Source: Chthonomonas sp. UBA2391 (GTDB lineage: Bacteria; Armatimonadota; Fimbriimonadia; Fimbriimonadales; Fimbriimonadaceae). Taken from it: 15,859 nt of DNA. Position numbers and translations under genes: made by a program. Positions within the stretch are counted from its first letter, which is position 1. Each line of letters begins with the position of its first letter. The DNA is taken from contig DDSL01000054.1 of NCBI GenBank assembly GCA_002343825.1, positions 1-15,859 of the forward strand, in the 5' to 3' direction. The notes under the pieces were generated by a model. It saw nothing but the letters and a program-made list of their open reading frames with translations. It was not told the origin of the DNA and ran no database searches. Below are positions 1 to 7,749 of this stretch, in pieces.

Positions 1-1057
1 CGGCTTCCAGCTTCTCGCGCTCGACCATGTCGCTCGCGTAGACGTCGTACAGCCGGCTCACGCGCTCGGTCCTGCCGGTGCTGGCGTTGAGCACCGTGTC
101 GCCACGGCGCAGCGCGCCCGCGTAGACGCGCACATACGTCCTGGCGCCATGGTCGTCGGCGACGACCTTGAACGCGAGCGCGGCCAGGGGCTGATGAGCC
201 CCGGCGTCGGGCGCGACGTCAGCGGGCGCGGGCAGGTAGTCGACCACCGCATCCAGCAGGGGCTCCACCCCGCGATTGCGGAAGGCCGAGCCGGCCAGTG
301 CGGGCACGAAGCGACCCGCGATCACGCCGCGACGCAGGCCCGCGCGCAGCGCGTCCACCGACGGCTCCCGATCGGAGACGACAGCTTCGAACACGGCCTC
401 GTCAACATCGGCCACCGCCGCGACCAGCGCTTCGCGCTGGCGCAGGGCCTGCGCCACCAGTTCGGCCGGCACCTCGGCTTGCACGGCGGGTTCGCTTGCA
501 TCGTCCCTGGACCACACGAACGCCCGCATCGTCAGCAGGTCCACCACGCCGCGGAAGTCGCCCTCCGCGCCGATGGGGATGTGCAGCGGCAGCACCGTGG
601 CGCCCAGGCGTTCCTCGATCTGCGCCACGACACGGTCGAACCCGGCCCCCACGCGATCGAGCTTGTTGATGAAGGCGATCCGGGGCACCCCGTACCGGTC
701 GGCCAGGCGCCAGTTCGATTCGGTCTGCGGCTCCACGCCGGCGACACCGTCGAACACGACCACCGCGCCGTCCAGCACGCGCAGCGAGCGGTTCACCTCG
801 ATGTTGAAGTCGATGTGGCCGGGTGTGTCGATGAGCGTGATGGGCGTGCCCTTCCAGCGCACGGTGATGGCCGCGCTCTGGATGGTGATGCCGCGCCTGC
901 GCTCCTGCGGGTCGAAGTCCATGCGGGTGTTGCCCAGGTGGACTTCGCCCAGGCGATGGTTCTCGCCCGTGTAGTAGAGGATGCGTTCGGTGGTGGTCGT
1001 CTTGCCCGCGTCGACGTGGGCGATGATGCCGATGTTGCGGACGTTGGGGATGGACAT
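1..1057 (-). CDS. fusA: Elongation factor G, N-terminal part (runs off the window)
   Basis: This is a ribosomal translocase GTPase. It starts at ATG 1057 and is open to the window edge, giving 352 residues of an expected ~690. Visible GTPase motifs are the P-loop AHVDAGKTTTTE (residues 13-24), switch I RRGITIQSAA (54-63), G3 DTPGH (77-81), G4 NKLD (131-134) and G5 GSA (256-258). Domain II begins near residue 290. It differs from the commonest EF-G wording: MDFDPQERRRGIT replaces MDWMEQEQERGIT, and DFNIEVNRSLRVLDG replaces DFTIEVERSLRVLDG. It may therefore be a second or divergent EF-G, but the missing C-terminus prevents subfamily assignment. Nearly all codons end in G or C; lines sampled at 301, 601 and 901 are 80, 73 and 67% GC, while the next gene is near 53%. 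That points to transfer or an assembly join. No Shine-Dalgarno sequence is seen. Confidence 0.95.
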   Translation of the reverse strand, partial: MSIPNVRNIGIIAHVDAGKTTTTERILYYTGENHRLGEVHLGNTRMDFDPQERRRGITIQSAAITVRWKGTPITLIDTPGHIDFNIEVNRSLRVLDGAVVVFDGVAGVEPQTESNWRLADRYGVPRIAFINKLDRVGAGFDRVVAQIEERLGATVLPLHIPIGAEGDFRGVVDLLTMRAFVWSRDDASEPAVQAEVPAELVAQALRQREALVAAVADVDEAVFEAVVSDREPSVDALRAGLRRGVIAGRFVPALAGSAFRNRGVEPLLDAVVDYLPAPADVAPDAGAHQPLAALAFKVVADDHGARTYVRVYAGALRRGDTVLNASTGRTERVSRLYDVYASDMVEREKLEA

Positions 1058-1065
1058 GAAGCTCT

Positions 1066-1093
1066 ATTGTACCGGCGGGGATGTTAAGGTCAG
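1066..1093 (-). promoter_or_regulatory. Candidate promoter of the EF-G gene, possibly leaderless
   Basis: Read on the minus strand, CTGACC (1093-1088) lies 16 bases before TACAAT (1071-1066). These match the -35 and -10 consensus at 4 of 6 and 5 of 6 positions. Transcription would begin around 1059-1060, only a few bases before the ATG at 1057, so the mRNA could be leaderless. This fits the absence of a ribosome binding site. It is a pattern match only. Confidence 0.35.
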
Positions 1094-1128
1094 ACTCTGG
1101 ACCTCATTTCGGCCAGAATGAAAGGGAG

Positions 1129-2217
1129 ATGTTTCTGAGTAGTCTTCTTGCTCTGGCCCTGCTTCATCCCGACCTCGATCACATCGAGCTTGCGTCTGGC
1201 CCAACCCGAGAAAACCTGGATGCCAACAAGCATCTCTATGCGAAGCCCGCCGCGCACCCCGAGGAAAAGCACCTGAGAAACGTCCGCCAGCTCACCTTTG
1301 GCGGGCAGAATGCGGAAGCCTATTGGGATAAGTCCGGTAAGAATTTGGTCTTCCAGGCCCGGATCAACGGCTTCCCCGACGAGCAGGTCTTCCATATGAG
1401 GGCCGATGGCAGCAACAAACGACTCATCAGCACCGGACTCGGTCGTTGCACTTGCGCGTACTTCTCACCCGACGGAAAGTGGATCTACTTCAGCAGTACC
1501 CACGAGAAGAACGAAGGGGCTCAAAAGGCGATCGATATGAGCAAAGGCTACGTCTGGATGGTGAACCCCGAATTCGCGCTCTACCGCGTGCCGGTGGGCG
1601 GTGGTAAGCCCGAAAAGATCCTGGAGAGAAACGGCTACATCGCCGAAAACACGATCTCACCCGACGGAAAGTACATGACCTTCACGGGGTCATTTGAGGG
1701 TGATCTCGAAATCTACCGCAGCAACCTCGATGGGACCGACATCCGAAAGCTCACCGATGTCCCAGGCTATGACGGTGGCCCCTTCGTCAGCTGGGATGGC
1801 AAAAAGATCGTCTATCGCCGCGACACAATCGAATCTCCAGAGGAAGAGAAGGAATACAACAACCTGCTGAAGGAACACCTCGTCCGCCCCGGCAAGCTCG
1901 AAATCTGGATCATGGACGCGGACGGGAGCAACAAGAAGCAGGTCACCCAACTGAACGCGGCAAGCTTCGCCCCGTTCTTGCACCCCGACGGGAAACGAAT
2001 CATCTTCAGTAGCAACTACGGCGACCCCCGGGGCCGGGAATTTGATCTCTGGATGGTTAACGTCGATGGGACCGGGCTCAAGCGAATTACCCACACCCCC
2101 GAGTTCGACGGATTCCCGATGTTCACTCGGGACGGCAAGAAGCTCGTCTGGGGTAGCAACCGCAACGGACGCGAGCGAGGAGAAACCAACATCTTCGTTG
2201 CCGACTGGAAGGACTAA
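1129..2217 (+). CDS. Exported TolB-like PD40 beta-propeller protein
   Basis: The 362-residue protein is built from WD40-like PD40 repeats (SPDGKWIYFSS, SPDGKYMTFTG, SWDGKKIVYRR, HPDGKRIIFSS, TRDGKKLVWGS), each preceded by a strand of the type D-x-DGS/T-n. It ends FDGFPMFTRDGKKLVWGSNR...GETNIFVADW. This arrangement is typical of a TolB-like family that is common in Bacteroidetes and Planctomycetes and of unknown precise role. ATG 1129 is chosen because it gives a hydrophobic leader (MFLSSLLALALL), which suggests export. An upstream in-frame ATG at 1081 would add 16 polar residues and spoil that leader. A purine run GGGAG directly abuts the ATG, which is too close for a normal ribosome binding site. 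It is the first gene of the plus-strand cluster and lies 9 bases before the next gene. Binding to envelope proteins or glycans is likely but unproved. Confidence 0.85.
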   Translation: MFLSSLLALALLHPDLDHIELASGPTRENLDANKHLYAKPAAHPEEKHLRNVRQLTFGGQNAEAYWDKSGKNLVFQARINGFPDEQVFHMRADGSNKRLISTGLGRCTCAYFSPDGKWIYFSSTHEKNEGAQKAIDMSKGYVWMVNPEFALYRVPVGGGKPEKILERNGYIAENTISPDGKYMTFTGSFEGDLEIYRSNLDGTDIRKLTDVPGYDGGPFVSWDGKKIVYRRDTIESPEEEKEYNNLLKEHLVRPGKLEIWIMDADGSNKKQVTQLNAASFAPFLHPDGKRIIFSSNYGDPRGREFDLWMVNVDGTGLKRITHTPEFDGFPMFTRDGKKLVWGSNRNGRERGETNIFVADWKD

Positions 2218-2226
2218 CCCAGCCCA

Positions 2227-3354
2227 ATGAACGGCAACCTGACCCGATTGGTGGGCGAACTCTACCGGGTGGTAGACCCCGTGAGCAACGTGGAGTCCAT
2301 CGGCAAGGTCGCCCATCTGCTGAATGTCCGTGGGGTCGAGGCGCTGCCGGTGGTGGCGGGAGGAACCATCGTGGGTATGGCGACCCAATCCGGACTCGCC
2401 CAAGCTTTGCGTGCGGGGTTAGAATCTGACGCCCCGGTCGGCGCGGTCTTGAGTGCCGCGCCCCCGTCGGTAGGGGCTCACGAATCGGCCGCAACCGCGC
2501 TCCGGATGCTTGCCGATGGGCCATGGTCGATGCTTCTCGTCGTCGACGCCCAAGAACGACTCGTCGGAGTAATTCGGCCGAGCGACCTCGTCCAGCCGCC
2601 TTTCCGGGCTCCAAGGCCCAAGATGGTGGGGGGAATGGCGACTCCGTTCGGGGTCTATCTGACGAATGGCACGTTACGGGCGGGCGCAAAAGGATTGCCT
2701 CTGGTGCTCACCGGGGCTGCGTTGGTGCTGCTCCACTCGATTTCGGTCCTCACCGTCTACACCATTTTTGACCGGCCTTGGTTTACCGGCTCGGGGTTGA
2801 GTGGGAGCAGCCAGCTCAGCCTCGTGGGCTTTCTGATCACGGCAATGTTTCTGGGCTTACTCCGGGCCTCCCCACTCGCCGGGATCCACGCCGCCGAACA
2901 CATGACCGTCCACGCGATCGAGCAAGGTGAACCTTTGACCCCTGCTGTCGTCGGACGGATGCCCCGTTTGCACCCCCGATGTGGCACGAACTTCGTGACG
3001 GGAATGCTGATCTTCCTCACCGTCGTCAGTGGGAACTGGACGCCCGACCAAGAACTCAAGGCCCTCGTCGCCGCTCTGTCGGCCCTCCTGCTCTGGCGAC
3101 CGGTTGGCATGTGGCTTCAGCGTCACGTTACGACCAAGCCGCCCTCGGCACGTCAGATCCAGCTTGGAATCGATGCCGGCGAGGACCTTCTCCGGCAATA
3201 CGCCTCCCGACCGGGGGTGGATCCCAGCTTTTGGACTCGACTCGCGGCCACCGGGCTGCCGTTTATTCTTCTTGGATCGACCACCACCATGACCCTGATC
3301 GTGACGATTGCCCACTGGGTTCCCTGGATGGCCCCCTTGAGGGTATCCTTGTAG
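2227..3354 (+). CDS. CBS-domain pair fused to DUF1385 (YqhQ-like) membrane protein
   Basis: Residues ~10-125 form a pair of CBS modules (GVEALPVVAGGTIVGMATQS and LLVVDAQERLVGVIRPSDLV), which usually sense adenine nucleotides or metals. The rest matches DUF1385/YqhQ. The family block is clear at 221-256: HAAEHMTVHAIEQGEPL followed by RLHPRCGTNF, with His and Cys residues likely to bind metal. Hydrophobic segments lie near 155-180, 197-213, 257-268, 276-292 and 342-363, so it is an integral membrane protein. The usual YqhQ start (GGQAVMEGVMMRG) is replaced by GGMATPFGVYLTNG at 135-148. YqhQ proteins are normally ~300 residues without CBS domains, so this is an N-terminal fusion. The start ATG is 9 bases after the upstream stop and has no clear Shine-Dalgarno sequence. 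secG follows after 4 bases. Confidence 0.85.
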   Translation: MNGNLTRLVGELYRVVDPVSNVESIGKVAHLLNVRGVEALPVVAGGTIVGMATQSGLAQALRAGLESDAPVGAVLSAAPPSVGAHESAATALRMLADGPWSMLLVVDAQERLVGVIRPSDLVQPPFRAPRPKMVGGMATPFGVYLTNGTLRAGAKGLPLVLTGAALVLLHSISVLTVYTIFDRPWFTGSGLSGSSQLSLVGFLITAMFLGLLRASPLAGIHAAEHMTVHAIEQGEPLTPAVVGRMPRLHPRCGTNFVTGMLIFLTVVSGNWTPDQELKALVAALSALLLWRPVGMWLQRHVTTKPPSARQIQLGIDAGEDLLRQYASRPGVDPSFWTRLAATGLPFILLGSTTTMTLIVTIAHWVPWMAPLRVSL

Positions 3355-3358
3355 AGTT

Positions 3359-3760
3359 GTGGCGGATGGCGTCTACTATACGTTGCTAGCACTTGCGGTC
3401 TTGGTCGCGGTGTTCTTTACTTTGCTGATCCTGGTGACCAGCAAGGGCGATGCGATGAGCGCCGGTGGTGGCCAGATTCGTACGTCCTTTAAGGGTAAGG
3501 CGACCATCGACGAGCAGATCAGCCGAGTGACGCTGATCATGGGCGTGGTCTTTATGGTCCTCATGCTGGGCCTGGACGTTGCCAACCAAATGCGGGTGCG
3601 AACCGGACAGCTGAATCTAGGCGTTCCGGCGGCGAAATCGGCTCCGGCCAATCCCGAAACGCCAGCACCAAGTTCGACCCCACCCGGAGCCCCGGCTACG
3701 CAGTCGGCTCCTCCCGGAGCTCCCCAGGTCCCTGCGCCGAGCGCCCCCGCCAAGCCCTGA
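3359..3760 (+). CDS. secG: Preprotein translocase subunit SecG with Pro/Ala-rich tail
   Basis: SecG is the small accessory subunit of the SecYEG channel. The 133-residue product has two TMs (residues ~6-26 and 57-74) joined by a short loop, with GDAMSAGGGQIRTSF (30-44) in place of the usual Gly-rich SecG loop, and then RVTLIMGVVFMVLMLGLDV, typical of the second helix. After residue ~88 comes a 45-residue tail of Pro, Ala and Ser with a repeated PPGAP unit, not part of ordinary SecG (~70-110 residues). The start is GTG 3359, 4 bases after the previous stop. Since SecG ends outside the cytoplasm, the tail should face the periplasm or exterior. The stop TGA 3758-3760 overlaps the apparent CTG start of the next gene. 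Confidence 0.8.
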   Translation: MADGVYYTLLALAVLVAVFFTLLILVTSKGDAMSAGGGQIRTSFKGKATIDEQISRVTLIMGVVFMVLMLGLDVANQMRVRTGQLNLGVPAAKSAPANPETPAPSSTPPGAPATQSAPPGAPQVPAPSAPAKP

Positions 3761-4482
3761 GGATTCTCCACACCAACGATTTTCACGGCAAGCTGACCGA
3801 GAGTCGGCTTGCCGATTTGCGTTCATTGAGGGGGGGATGCGATCTCTACTTCGATTGCGGTGACCTCATCCGGGCCGGAAACTTGGCCGTCCCTTTAACT
3901 CGCGATCCAGGTTGGGCGGCCCTGGCCGATCTGCGGTGCACGGCAAGCGTCTTGGGTAACCGCGAGACCCACCCGCTTGAATTTGCCTTTCGCAAAAAAA
4001 TGGAGGGGGCCGCGCATCCAGTCCTGGTTTCAAACCTCTTTCGCAAGGAGGCCAAAACGATGGTCTTTCCGCCATCACTCCAGTTGGAGGTCGAAGGGCT
4101 CCGGGTGGGAGTTTTTGGAGTCATGGTGCCAATGGTCACCTCGGCCATGAAGACCGCCGCCGCCAGCAGCTACCTCTGGACTCAGCCGATCGAGGAGGCC
4201 CGCAAGCAGGTCGCCGAGCTTCGGAATAAGGTCGATCTGGTGATTGCCTTGACCCATATTGGCCATGCTCGCGACCGTGAGCTGGCCGAACAGGTTCCAG
4301 GGATCGACCTCATCCTGGGCGGTCACTCGCACACTGTGCTGGTCGAGCCAGTCCTCGTCGGGACAACCTGGATTGCCCAAACCGGTTCCCACGGCCGACA
4401 TGCGGGAGTGTATGAAGTCCGCCCCGGCTCGGTGCGGGGCGGACTTCATCGTTTGGGAAGCGAAGGCCCCCAAACGGACTAG
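3757..4482 (+). CDS. Metallophosphatase / 5'-nucleotidase-like domain protein with apparent CTG start
   Basis: The 241-residue frame holds a calcineurin-type phosphatase domain of the UshA/5'-nucleotidase group. Metal-site motifs are ILHTNDFHG (Asp8, His10), FDCGD (Asp36), GNRE (Asn68), THIGH (His167) and GGHSH (His190, His192). The canonical GNHE motif reads GNRE, so the usual catalytic His is Arg. There is no C-terminal nucleotidase domain and no signal peptide. Between stops at 3490-3495 and TTG 3817 the frame has no ATG, GTG or TTG, and TTG 3817 lies after the essential NDFHG motif. The best start is CTG 3757, giving M-RILHTND and overlapping the secG TGA as CTGA. ATT 3763 or a -1 frameshift from secG are alternatives. 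Its stop lies 3 bases from that of the opposing gene. Confidence 0.75.
   Translation: MRILHTNDFHGKLTESRLADLRSLRGGCDLYFDCGDLIRAGNLAVPLTRDPGWAALADLRCTASVLGNRETHPLEFAFRKKMEGAAHPVLVSNLFRKEAKTMVFPPSLQLEVEGLRVGVFGVMVPMVTSAMKTAAASSYLWTQPIEEARKQVAELRNKVDLVIALTHIGHARDRELAEQVPGIDLILGGHSHTVLVEPVLVGTTWIAQTGSHGRHAGVYEVRPGSVRGGLHRLGSEGPQTD
4412..4449. terminator. Strong hairpin, probable bidirectional terminator
   Basis: ATGAAGTCCGCCCC (4412-4425) and GGGGCGGACTTCAT (4436-4449) are perfect inverted repeats. An extra G4426-C4435 pair makes a 15-bp stem with an 8-base loop. It lies inside the last codons of the metallophosphatase (residues ~219-231) and 36 bases past the stop of the convergent propeller gene. 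It is placed to end transcription from both sides. Neither side has a good U-tract (plus side CGTTT, minus side poor), so Rho-independent action is uncertain. Confidence 0.6.
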
Positions 4483-4485
4483 AGG

Positions 4486-7400
4486 TCAGTTGATGATCTC
4501 GGTGAACTCTTCGGTCACCTGAGGTTCGTCTCCGAGTACGGGATCCGAATCGACCCTCACCGGAACCGAGTATTCCTTGCCGTCCACGATCAAGGTCGCT
4601 CGATATTCGCCGGGCCGAACCGAGCCACCAAAGCCCGACCGAGCGGACCCCCGGAGATCCCACTGGATCGCATGAAGACCGGCCTTGGTCGGAACTTCCA
4701 GGTCTCGGACCGTGCGCCCCATGACGTCCACGACCTTCAGCTCGACCTTCTTGGCGTCGGCCTTCAGCGAAACCCAGAGAGTCACGCCGTACCGCCGATT
4801 TTCGCCATAGAACTTTTCGTGACCGCTGCCCGCGCCGCGACCCGGCAGCGAGCGCCAGAGTGTGCCCGGAGCCGGCGCATACAGAGCCGCATCCCCTTCG
4901 ATGGTGGATTTGTTCATGCCCTGGAGCGCGCTCACATCACAGATCCAGACGCTGCGTCCGTGGGTCCCGGCGATCAGCTCCCGAGCTTCGGGGTGGATCG
5001 CCAGTTCGTGAACCGGGACGACGGGCAGTTTATTGTCCATCTTGGCCCAGGTCTCGCCTCGGTCCAAGCTGACAAACACCCCGATCTCGGTCCCGCAATA
5101 CAGCAGGTTCGGGTTGACCGGGTCTTCGCGCAGAGTCCGGGTCGTCGTCTTGGGCAGGTTCCCGTTGAGACTCTTCCAAGTCGCGCCAAAGTCTTCGGTG
5201 ACAAAGAGGTAGGCCTGATCGTCATCGGATCGGTGGGCGGTCAAGCAGACGTAGGCCCGGCCATCCACGTATCGAGAGGCTTCGATCGTTCCGACCCACC
5301 GATGCATTCCCAGCTTCAGGTTTTCGGTGACGTTGGTCCACTTGGCTCCGCCGTCGCGGGTGATCCAGATGTAACCATCGTCGGTGCCGGCCCAGAGAAC
5401 GTTGCTATCGCGGGGCGATTCGCTCAGGGCGGTCGCCGAGCCCCGGGTCGTGCGGGTCAGCAGCGGCGAGATCTCTTGCAGGTCGTCGCCGCGCTTGATC
5501 GACTTGAACACGTAGTTTCCGGCCGCATAGAAGATGCCGGGGTTGTGCGAACTCAGGATGAACGGCGTATTCCAGTTGAAGAAATACGTCTTGCCTTCCA
5601 CCCGTCGAGGGCGGATCGAGCGCGAGGAGCCGGTCTTCAGGTTTCGGCGGTACATGAATCCGCCTTGGCTCTCGCCATAGACGATATCCGGATCAAAGGG
5701 ATCGACTCGGCAAACGAATCCGTCGCCGCCGCCGATGTTGATCCAGTCCTCGTTCACCGGGCCCTCGCCTTCCAGCGTGTGGCTCGGACCACCCCAACTT
5801 CCGTTATCCTGGAGTCCACCATACACGCGGTAGGGCTTTCGGAAATCGAAGGCCACATGATAGAACTGCCCCAACGGGTAGTTGTTCAGGTGCTCCCAGG
5901 TATCCCCGCGGTCGTAGGTCATGTACCATCCGCCGTCGGTGCCGATGATCATGTGTCGGCCGTCCGCCGGGTTGATCCATAGGGCGTGGCCATCGGCGTG
6001 GACACGGCGACCGAAGTCGGCTGTGAAGGTTCGCCCGCCGTTGCTGCTTCGGTGTTGGTTAACGCCTAGAATGTAGACGTATCGGTCATCGCTTGGGTCG
6101 ACCTCGACCTTGCTGAAGTACATGGGGCGAGGGTTCAGGCTGTTCACCCGTCGCCAGGTCTCGCCGCCGTTGTCGCTGCGATAGACGCCTCCCGTCAGGT
6201 CACCCTCGGGCCCCTGAGCATCTTGGACATTTGCCTGTTGTCCGGCCAGATCGCCGGTGTAGGGTCGGTTGGCAAAGGCTCCGGTTTGGGCGGTGGATTC
6301 GTTCAGGACGAGTTCCAGATCCTTGGTTTCTTCGCCCCGCTTGACCTTGAAGAGCACCTTGTCGTTGACCTTCTTGTCTCCCAGGTGGGCCAGAAGTTCG
6401 TTGCTGTCCTTGATCGCCTTTCCGTCGACGCTCAAGATCAGGTCACCATCTTGGATGCCCGCTTTTTGGGCGGCACGGCCCTCGCGGATGCGGGTGAGGA
6501 CGAGCCCGGCGGCCGTGTTTTCGACACTTGCCCCGATGGCTTGACCGATGGTGGCCGCTCCGGGAGGAACGCCCGGGCGCAACTCCAGAGTCACCTTGAT
6601 CTCTTGCTTCGTGCCTTTGCGGTCGATGCCGATGGTGATGGTTTCGCCCACTTTTTTGGCTCGAAGCGCGGCGAAGAGCGGTTTGAGATCGGTCAGCTTT
6701 TGCCCATCCAACGTTCGCAAGACGTCGCCCGACTTCAGGCCTGCTTTTTCGGCCGGACCCTTTTCGACGATCTGGCTGATCTGGATTCCTTGGGCGTCTT
6801 CGGTCGTCGCAAACCCGACCGTTAGGAGTGGCTGGGGCAGACCGGTGCCGATCTTTTCGCTATCGACGACGGCAAAGAGGACGCGGGGGTCTTTGTGATA
6901 GATCGAGAGTCCGATGCGGCCCATCTTGCTGGTCGGCAGACCTTGGGTCAGTCGGCGGAAGTTCTTGCCGCCATCGGTGGTCTTGTAGATCCCGGCCTTG
7001 GCGCCCCACTTGACCATCGGGTCGTAGCCGTCATAGCCGTTCGGGATCTCGGGCTTGCCGCTGTGGCTGTCAAAGCCATCGCGCATCCGTTCCCACATCG
7101 CGACATAGAGCGTGTCGGGGTTCTTGGGATCCATGACGAGGTCGATCGCCCCGGTTCGGTCGTCCAGATAGAGCACATTACTCCAGGTCTTTCCGCCATC
7201 GGTGGTTTTGAAGAGTCCTCGCTCGCGGTTCGGGCCCCAAAGTCGACCGAGAGCGGCGACGTAGACCACGTTCTCGTTCTTGGGGTGGACGACGACCCGT
7301 CCGATCTGATAGCTATCGCGCAGACCGACATTGGTCCAGGTCTTTCCGCCATCGGCGCTGCGATAGATCCCGTCACCATAGGTCACGCTGTTGCGGGGGT

Positions 7401-7749
7401 TGTTTTCGCCGGTGCCGGCATAGAGCACCTGGGGATTGCTCGGCGCGACGGCCAAAGAGCCGATGCTGCTGCTGCCATAACGGTCAAAGATTGGCTCGAA
7501 GGTCACACCGTTGTTGATGGTCTTCCAGATCCCGCCGGTCGCGAGGCCGACATACCACGTAAAGGGATCGGTGGGGTCGACTTCAATCGCAGTGGTGCGC
7601 CCGGACATTCCCGCTGGTCCGATGCTGCGCCAAGGGATCGCCTTGGCCCACGCTTCGGGGATCGCCCCCCCTGCCGCCGTCTGCGCCCATGCGCTTGCCG
7701 ATAGAACAAAAACGAGAGCTCCCGCCCCCGTGGCCAACCGAACTTTCAC
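4486..7749 (-). CDS. Secreted BNR/VPS10-type beta-propeller protein with two inserted PDZ domains
   Basis: This 1087-residue exported protein starts at GTG 7749 and has a signal peptide (KVRLATGAGALVFVLSASAWA, cleaved near residue 22). Repeated Asp-box motifs (S/T-x-D-G-G-x-T-W) mark propeller blades at residues ~77, 131, 182, 257, 525, 568, 611, 797, 851 and 894. Two PDZ domains occupy ~305-392 (VEKGPAEKAGLKSGDVL) and ~393-484 (REGRAAQKAGIQDGDLI), between LFAVVDSE and GGVYRSDNGGETW. The remainder is contiguous with the well-known ~900-1050-residue BNR family that lacks PDZ domains. Residues ~985-1072 look like an Ig/FlgD-like sandwich (AGLHAIQWDLRG...VRPGEYRATLIVDG). No glycosidase active site is evident, so a hydrolase name would be unjustified. 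A purine run abuts the GTG. The role is probably binding or scaffolding in the periplasm or outside the cell. Confidence 0.9.
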   Translation of the reverse strand: MKVRLATGAGALVFVLSASAWAQTAAGGAIPEAWAKAIPWRSIGPAGMSGRTTAIEVDPTDPFTWYVGLATGGIWKTINNGVTFEPIFDRYGSSSIGSLAVAPSNPQVLYAGTGENNPRNSVTYGDGIYRSADGGKTWTNVGLRDSYQIGRVVVHPKNENVVYVAALGRLWGPNRERGLFKTTDGGKTWSNVLYLDDRTGAIDLVMDPKNPDTLYVAMWERMRDGFDSHSGKPEIPNGYDGYDPMVKWGAKAGIYKTTDGGKNFRRLTQGLPTSKMGRIGLSIYHKDPRVLFAVVDSEKIGTGLPQPLLTVGFATTEDAQGIQISQIVEKGPAEKAGLKSGDVLRTLDGQKLTDLKPLFAALRAKKVGETITIGIDRKGTKQEIKVTLELRPGVPPGAATIGQAIGASVENTAAGLVLTRIREGRAAQKAGIQDGDLILSVDGKAIKDSNELLAHLGDKKVNDKVLFKVKRGEETKDLELVLNESTAQTGAFANRPYTGDLAGQQANVQDAQGPEGDLTGGVYRSDNGGETWRRVNSLNPRPMYFSKVEVDPSDDRYVYILGVNQHRSSNGGRTFTADFGRRVHADGHALWINPADGRHMIIGTDGGWYMTYDRGDTWEHLNNYPLGQFYHVAFDFRKPYRVYGGLQDNGSWGGPSHTLEGEGPVNEDWINIGGGDGFVCRVDPFDPDIVYGESQGGFMYRRNLKTGSSRSIRPRRVEGKTYFFNWNTPFILSSHNPGIFYAAGNYVFKSIKRGDDLQEISPLLTRTTRGSATALSESPRDSNVLWAGTDDGYIWITRDGGAKWTNVTENLKLGMHRWVGTIEASRYVDGRAYVCLTAHRSDDDQAYLFVTEDFGATWKSLNGNLPKTTTRTLREDPVNPNLLYCGTEIGVFVSLDRGETWAKMDNKLPVVPVHELAIHPEARELIAGTHGRSVWICDVSALQGMNKSTIEGDAALYAPAPGTLWRSLPGRGAGSGHEKFYGENRRYGVTLWVSLKADAKKVELKVVDVMGRTVRDLEVPTKAGLHAIQWDLRGSARSGFGGSVRPGEYRATLIVDGKEYSVPVRVDSDPVLGDEPQVTEEFTEIIN

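Noticed and set aside
149..1087. 312-codon plus-strand frame opposite the EF-G gene
   Set aside because: It is antisense to a conserved EF-G. Long open frames opposite a very GC-rich gene are expected, and the product resembles no family.
4672..7704. Long plus-strand frames (436, 200 and 269 codons) opposite the propeller gene
   Set aside because: They are mirrors of the repetitive codon use in a clear secreted propeller protein, with no domain or ribosome site of their own.
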